Part shown: positions 60,119 through 64,000 of the stretch, one piece after another
Layout: each line of letters begins with the position of its first letter
Numbering within the stretch: position 1 is the stretch's first letter
Assembly: GCA_964570825.1 (NCBI GenBank)
Contig: CAZMZJ010000004.1
Location: 1 to 64,000, forward strand
Origin: UMGS1002 sp964570825
GTDB lineage: Bacteria > Bacillota > Clostridia > Oscillospirales > CAG-272
Length of the DNA stretch: 64,000 nt
Reading direction: 5' to 3'
The notes under the pieces: model-generated
The model's input: only the letters and a program-made list of their open reading frames with translations
What the model was told of the DNA's origin: nothing
Database searches by the model: none
Program-made: the position numbers and the translations under genes

Positions 60119-61138
60119 ATGAAGGAAAAAATCCGGGATATGAAAGCCGGGATCGCGGAGAGCGTCGCGGGCGCCGATTCGGTCGCCAAATTGAAGGATA
60201 TTCGTTTCAAGTATCTGAGCAAGACCGGTGAGATTCCGGCGCTTATGAAGCTGCTCGGCACTCTGCCGAAGGATGAGCGCCCTGAAGCCGGCAAAATTAT
60301 AAATGAGTTTAAGGACTGGGCGTCGGAGCTTTTTGACAGGCGTGAAGCCGAGCTTGAGGAACGCGAACTTGCGGAGAGATACGAGCGTGAGGCTGTCGAC
60401 ATCACAATGCCAGCAGTTATGCGCAAAACCGGCTCGCTTCATCCGGTCACGTTCGTCCGGGAAGAGCTTGTGCGCATTTTTTCGGGATTCGGCTTTACGG
60501 TATTTGAAAGTCCGGAAATTGAGGACGATTATCATAATTTCACCGCGCTGAACACTCCGAAGGACCATCCGGCGCGCGATAAACAGGATACATTTTATAT
60601 AAATGAAGACATTCTGCTTCGCACGCAAACGTCGTCGGGTCAGATAAGATTTATGGAGAGGGTAAAGCCGCCTTTTAAGGTCGTTATGCCGGGACGCACA
60701 TTCCGCTGCGACGACGATGCGACACACTCCCCTATGTTCCAGCAGATGGAGGGGCTTGTGATCGACAAGGGGCTTTCGCTGTGCGACCTTCACGGCCTGC
60801 TCGACACGCTGGCTAAAGCGATGTTTTCATCCGACACTAAGACGCGCTTTCGCCCGTCTTACTTCCCGTTTACCGAGCCGAGCGTCGAAGTGGACGTCAG
60901 CTGCTGCGAGTGCGGCGGAGTCGGCTGCCGCCTTTGCAAAGGCACCGGTTGGATAGAAATACTTGGCGCCGGCGTAGTCAACAGGCGCGTCATTTCAAAT
61001 TGCGGACTTGACCCCGACAAGTGGACAGGGCTTGCTTTCGGACTCGGTCTCGAGAGGGTTGCGATGCTTAAGTACGGCATAAACAATATTCATCTGCTTT
61101 ATGACGGCGACGTCCGAATTCTCTCGCAGTTCAGATAA
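60119..61138 (+). CDS. pheS: Phenylalanyl-tRNA synthetase alpha subunit
   Basis: 339 residues. N-terminal coiled coil (about 1-85), then class II synthetase motifs: motif 2 around GRTFRCDDDATHSPMFQQMEG and motif 3 in GLAFGLGLERVAML. Forms an alpha2-beta2 enzyme that charges tRNA-Phe. The start at 60119 has GGGGG 5 nt upstream; an earlier frame start lies in the promoter. 16 nt separate it from pheT. The CCECGGVGCRLCKGTG segment (about 283-300) has four Cys, a possible zinc site seen in some PheS. Confidence 0.96.
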   Translation: MKEKIRDMKAGIAESVAGADSVAKLKDIRFKYLSKTGEIPALMKLLGTLPKDERPEAGKIINEFKDWASELFDRREAELEERELAERYEREAVDITMPAVMRKTGSLHPVTFVREELVRIFSGFGFTVFESPEIEDDYHNFTALNTPKDHPARDKQDTFYINEDILLRTQTSSGQIRFMERVKPPFKVVMPGRTFRCDDDATHSPMFQQMEGLVIDKGLSLCDLHGLLDTLAKAMFSSDTKTRFRPSYFPFTEPSVEVDVSCCECGGVGCRLCKGTGWIEILGAGVVNRRVISNCGLDPDKWTGLAFGLGLERVAMLKYGINNIHLLYDGDVRILSQFR

Positions 61139-61154
61139 AGGAGTTGACAAAGAT

Positions 61155-63596
61155 ATGTATTTACCGATAAGCTGGCTCCGCGAGCTGGTCGATATAGAAG
61201 GAATTCCGATGAAGTCCATCGAGGACGGGCTCTTTTCCTGCGGACTTGAAGTTGAGGATAAAATCAGTGTTGCACCCGACATTTCGGGCATATATGCCGG
61301 CGTGGTCAAGAGCATCACCCGGCATCCGGACTCGGATCATATGTTCATATGCATCGTGGACTGCGGCGACAAGGGCAGGGACATTCAGATAGTCACAGGA
61401 GCGCAGAATGTACATGCCGGCGACGTTGTCCCGGCGGCGCTCGAAGGCGCGAGGGTTTTCGCGCGCAAAAAAGGCGACGCTTCGGCAAAACCCGAAATCG
61501 TCACAATAAAGAGCGGCAAGCTGCGCGGCGTTGCCTCGAACGGCATGCTCTGCTCTGGCGAGGAACTCGGGATCGACGACAACTGGTATGACGGCGCGGG
61601 CGTCGACGGCATCATGATGCTGCCACACGGCAGCATTCCGGGAACTGATGTTAAAAAGATTCTCGGACTTGACGACGAGGTCTGGGACATATCTGTCACC
61701 GCAAACCTGCCGCACTGCCAGTGCGTCTACGGCATCGCGCGCGAGCTTGCCGCTCTGCTTGACCGCAGACTGAACACCCCCGACATGACGTTCAAGGCGG
61801 TCAAAGACGCCGCGGATGATGGAATAAAAATAAATGTTTTGGCTCCCGACCTCTGTCCGCGGTATATCGGCCACTATGTGAAAGATATAAAGGTGGAAAA
61901 ATCCCCGGTGTGGATGCGCCGCAGGCTCAAGCTGTGCGGAATCAACGCTATAAATACCATTGTTGATATCACAAACTATGTACTGGTCGAGATGGGGCAG
62001 CCGATGCACGCCTTTGATATGGATTATGTTGGCGGCCGCATGATAAACGTGCGCCGCGCCGCCGAAGGCGAGAGGATTGTGACACTTGACGAGAGGGAAT
62101 TTACTCTTTCGCACGAGAACCTTGTAATCTGCGACGCGTACAAGCCCGTAGCCCTCGCGGGCATCATGGGCGGGCTCAACAGCGGCATACGCGAGAGCAC
62201 GAGAGAGGTGCTCTTTGAAGCCGCAAAATTCACGCGTGGCAACATCCGCAGGACCTCGCGCTCGCTCGGCCAAAGTTCCGATTCCTCAAAACGTTTTGAA
62301 AAGGGCGTCGACGAGTACACTACCCGCCTTGCGATGAACCGTGCGCTGCATCTTGTCGAAGAGCTGGGATGCGGCACCGTAAGCACGACCGATATAGATG
62401 TTTTGGCGGAACCCGACAGGAAAATTCAGCCGATAAAGACAACCTTTAGGGCGATAAACGATGTTTTGGGAATCGAGGTTCCGTCGGAAACGATAGTGGC
62501 AATTCTCCGCCGTTTGAACTATGCGATCGAAATCGATGGCGACAATATTACAGCCACGCCTCCTGCCTACCGCGAGGATATTGAGGGCAGCGCGCCGGAT
62601 CTTGCCGAGGACGTTATAAAAATGTACGGCTACAGCCATATAACGCCGCGCTTCATGGTCAACGCATCGATAACGAGCGGCGGGTACAACCGCGAGCAGA
62701 TGAATACGGTTAAGTTCAAGAACATTATGTGCGCGCAGGGCTTTTCGGAGATGATGAACTATTCGTTCTTCTCAGTCGCCGATATAGATATGCTTCGCTT
62801 CGCGCAAGACGCGCCCGAGCGCAATCTTGTCAGAATAGCCAACCCGCTGAGTGAAAAGTACGCCGTAATGCGCTCGACGCTGGCTCCTTCGGTTGTAAAT
62901 ATTCTTTCGCACAACGCAAAGAAAGGCAACGAGGCTGTTCGGATTTACGAGCTTGCCAACATTTTTGTTCCGAGGGGGAGCGGTCTGCCGGAGGAGATAA
63001 GGACGGTTGGTTTCGGATTGTATGATGCCGGAGGCTCCGAAAGCTTCTTCACCGCAAAGGGAGTTGTGGAAAGCATAGCGGCGTCTTTCGGACTGAAGTT
63101 TAGATACGAAAAGACAAAGAAGCCGTTCCTGCATCCGGGAGCCGCTGCCAAAATACTTGCGGACGGCAGTGGGGATGAGATAGGATATTTCGGCCAGCTG
63201 TCATATGAAATAGCCGGTGAAAACGAAATAGCGGCGGCCGCGTTTGTCGGAGAGCTGAATTACGAGAAGCTGTCGGCGCTGTTTTCAGGGAAATTTTCAT
63301 ATACATCCGTGTCGCCTTTCCGTGATATAAAGCGGGATCTTGCGCTTGTCGCCCCGGAATCGATGACCTGCGGCGAGATTGAGGAGGTAATCCGTTCTGC
63401 CTGCAGGCAGGCGAGCGACGTCAGGCTGTTTGACATATACCGCGGCGCTCAGATCGGAGAGGGACAAAAGAGCATGGCGTTTAAGATCACCTTTACCCCC
63501 GACGACAGGGAGCTCATGCCCGATGATGCCGACAAGTTCATAGCGAAGATTCTGAAAGCGCTTGAATACAGGCTTGGGCTTAAAATTAGATCATAA
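61155..63596 (+). CDS. pheT: Phenylalanyl-tRNA synthetase beta subunit
   Basis: 813 residues with the normal order: tRNA-binding EMAP-type domain (about 40-155, HPDSDHMFICIVDCG), B3/B4 editing domain with IVDITNYVLVEMGQPMHAFD, B5 domain, catalytic-like core and C-terminal anticodon (FDX-ACB) domain (SPFRDIKRDLALV). Gives editing and tRNA recognition to the synthetase. The ATG at 61155 has AAGGAG at good distance; the longer frame overlaps pheS. Confidence 0.96.
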   Translation: MYLPISWLRELVDIEGIPMKSIEDGLFSCGLEVEDKISVAPDISGIYAGVVKSITRHPDSDHMFICIVDCGDKGRDIQIVTGAQNVHAGDVVPAALEGARVFARKKGDASAKPEIVTIKSGKLRGVASNGMLCSGEELGIDDNWYDGAGVDGIMMLPHGSIPGTDVKKILGLDDEVWDISVTANLPHCQCVYGIARELAALLDRRLNTPDMTFKAVKDAADDGIKINVLAPDLCPRYIGHYVKDIKVEKSPVWMRRRLKLCGINAINTIVDITNYVLVEMGQPMHAFDMDYVGGRMINVRRAAEGERIVTLDEREFTLSHENLVICDAYKPVALAGIMGGLNSGIRESTREVLFEAAKFTRGNIRRTSRSLGQSSDSSKRFEKGVDEYTTRLAMNRALHLVEELGCGTVSTTDIDVLAEPDRKIQPIKTTFRAINDVLGIEVPSETIVAILRRLNYAIEIDGDNITATPPAYREDIEGSAPDLAEDVIKMYGYSHITPRFMVNASITSGGYNREQMNTVKFKNIMCAQGFSEMMNYSFFSVADIDMLRFAQDAPERNLVRIANPLSEKYAVMRSTLAPSVVNILSHNAKKGNEAVRIYELANIFVPRGSGLPEEIRTVGFGLYDAGGSESFFTAKGVVESIAASFGLKFRYEKTKKPFLHPGAAAKILADGSGDEIGYFGQLSYEIAGENEIAAAAFVGELNYEKLSALFSGKFSYTSVSPFRDIKRDLALVAPESMTCGEIEEVIRSACRQASDVRLFDIYRGAQIGEGQKSMAFKITFTPDDRELMPDDADKFIAKILKALEYRLGLKIRS

Positions 63597-63605
63597 AATA
63601 TACCG

Positions 63606-63645
63606 AACGCCGGACGGAGATCTCCGTCCGGCGTTTATATTTTAC
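63606..63645 (+). terminator. Terminator after pheT
   Basis: 15-bp perfect palindrome AACGCCGGACGGAGA and its complement, then a T-rich tract. Confidence 0.88.
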
Positions 63646-63648
63646 ATA

Positions 63649-64000
63649 TTACATATATCCGCAGATATTGTTTAAGACGATCGAAAAAAATTCACGAGCC
63701 ATGTAGTGGAATATCAGAAGATTCCTAAAAGGCGCCGAAATGCCTACTGCCTTCGAGGCTCCGGCACGGAGCGCTGTTTTCACCGCGCGCCACACGTGAA
63801 AATTATTCGTGACGACGCCGATTCCGGCGTCGGAGTTGCCGATTATCTCAAGACTGAATGAGATATTTTCCATCGTGGAGGTTGATTTGTCTTCTATAAG
63901 AATGCGGTCCCCGGATATGCCGAGCGCCATAAGTTCCCGTCTTATGCACTCGGCTTCGCTGATATCCTCGCCCGCCCCCTTCCCGCCGGACGCAATCGCG
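63649..64000 (-). CDS. YdcF/DUF218 (SanA/ElyC family) protein, C-terminal part
   Basis: The frame is open to the right edge, so the N-terminus is missing. Visible are ASGGKGAGEDISEA, the loop after the first strand, STSTMENISFS (conserved Thr-x-Glu-Asn motif) and the VVTNNFHVWRA strand with His. DUF218 proteins are cell-envelope associated, possibly acting on lipid carriers or vancomycin resistance; the true reaction is unknown. Convergent with pheT. Confidence 0.8.
   Translation of the reverse strand, partial: AIASGGKGAGEDISEAECIRRELMALGISGDRILIEDKSTSTMENISFSLEIIGNSDAGIGVVTNNFHVWRAVKTALRAGASKAVGISAPFRNLLIFHYMAREFFSIVLNNICGYM

Noticed and set aside
61161..62273. 370-codon minus-strand frame opposite pheT
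   Set aside because: Shadow of the pheT coding frame; no ribosome site, no recognised family.

Overview
The window looks like a draft chromosomal scaffold of an anaerobic, fermentative Clostridia-type Firmicute (Oscillospiraceae-like; genus not determinable here). Pointers are the Gram-positive style Shine-Dalgarno sites and TTGACA/TATAAT promoters, two tryptophan T-boxes, a ZTP riboswitch on pflBA, a CIRCE site on hsp20, a membrane H+-pyrophosphatase, DapL-type lysine biosynthesis, SipW-type signal peptidases and c-di-GMP-I riboswitches. A run of exactly 100 N (51888-51987) marks an assembly gap inside a coding repeat.

Region 1 (1-5.4 kb) is an accessory island. A leftward operon encodes a degenerate tyrosine recombinase fused to a NeuD/PglD-type sugar acyltransferase, an SF2 helicase and an HpcH/HpaI-type aldolase running off the window. 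Its promoter lies inside a segment bounded by 28-bp inverted repeats (3015-3042 and 4493-4520) that look like recombinase crossover sites. The segment also carries a second, frameshifted integrase, so this may be a promoter-inversion (phase variation) switch in front of a surface-polysaccharide locus. Several small genes here are frameshifted.

Region 2 (5.4-10 kb) is visibly AT-rich and probably acquired: an unidentified structured non-coding stretch, a small secreted protein, a lipoprotein and a large ABC-2-like permease with no ATPase beside it.

Region 3 (10.2-47 kb) is mostly core metabolism and transport: hsp20, a GT-C glycosyltransferase, pflBA under a ZTP riboswitch, TspO, a T-box controlled tryptophan-type ABC importer, H+-PPase, an AraC regulator divergent from a GH36 alpha-galactosidase, a MacB-like ABC exporter with a seven-repeat PASTA protein, an ECF S component, an O-acetyltransferase, T-box controlled trpB2, a serine hydrolase, a nucleotide block (guaA, pyrG, aminotransferase, purB, purA), a tandem class II aldolase, and thrE-type exporters beside dapL.

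Region 4 (47-60 kb) is the most interesting. Eleven same-strand genes form what looks like a c-di-GMP controlled cell-surface or fibre system: a degenerate EAL protein, three secreted proteins with a common signal/anchor region and a common C-terminal signature, two SipW-type signal peptidases, a membrane-anchored McrB-like AAA+ ATPase, a DUF2357-like protein with a long 36-bp-repeat coiled coil, a small coiled-coil protein, a membrane GGDEF/EAL protein and a cohesin-like anchored protein. The first unit is preceded by two tandem c-di-GMP-I riboswitches, each followed by a terminator overlapping the aptamer. I know of no described system with this composition.

Region 5 (60-64 kb) holds pheST, divergent from the riboswitch-controlled operon, and the C-terminal part of a YdcF/DUF218 protein at the window edge.
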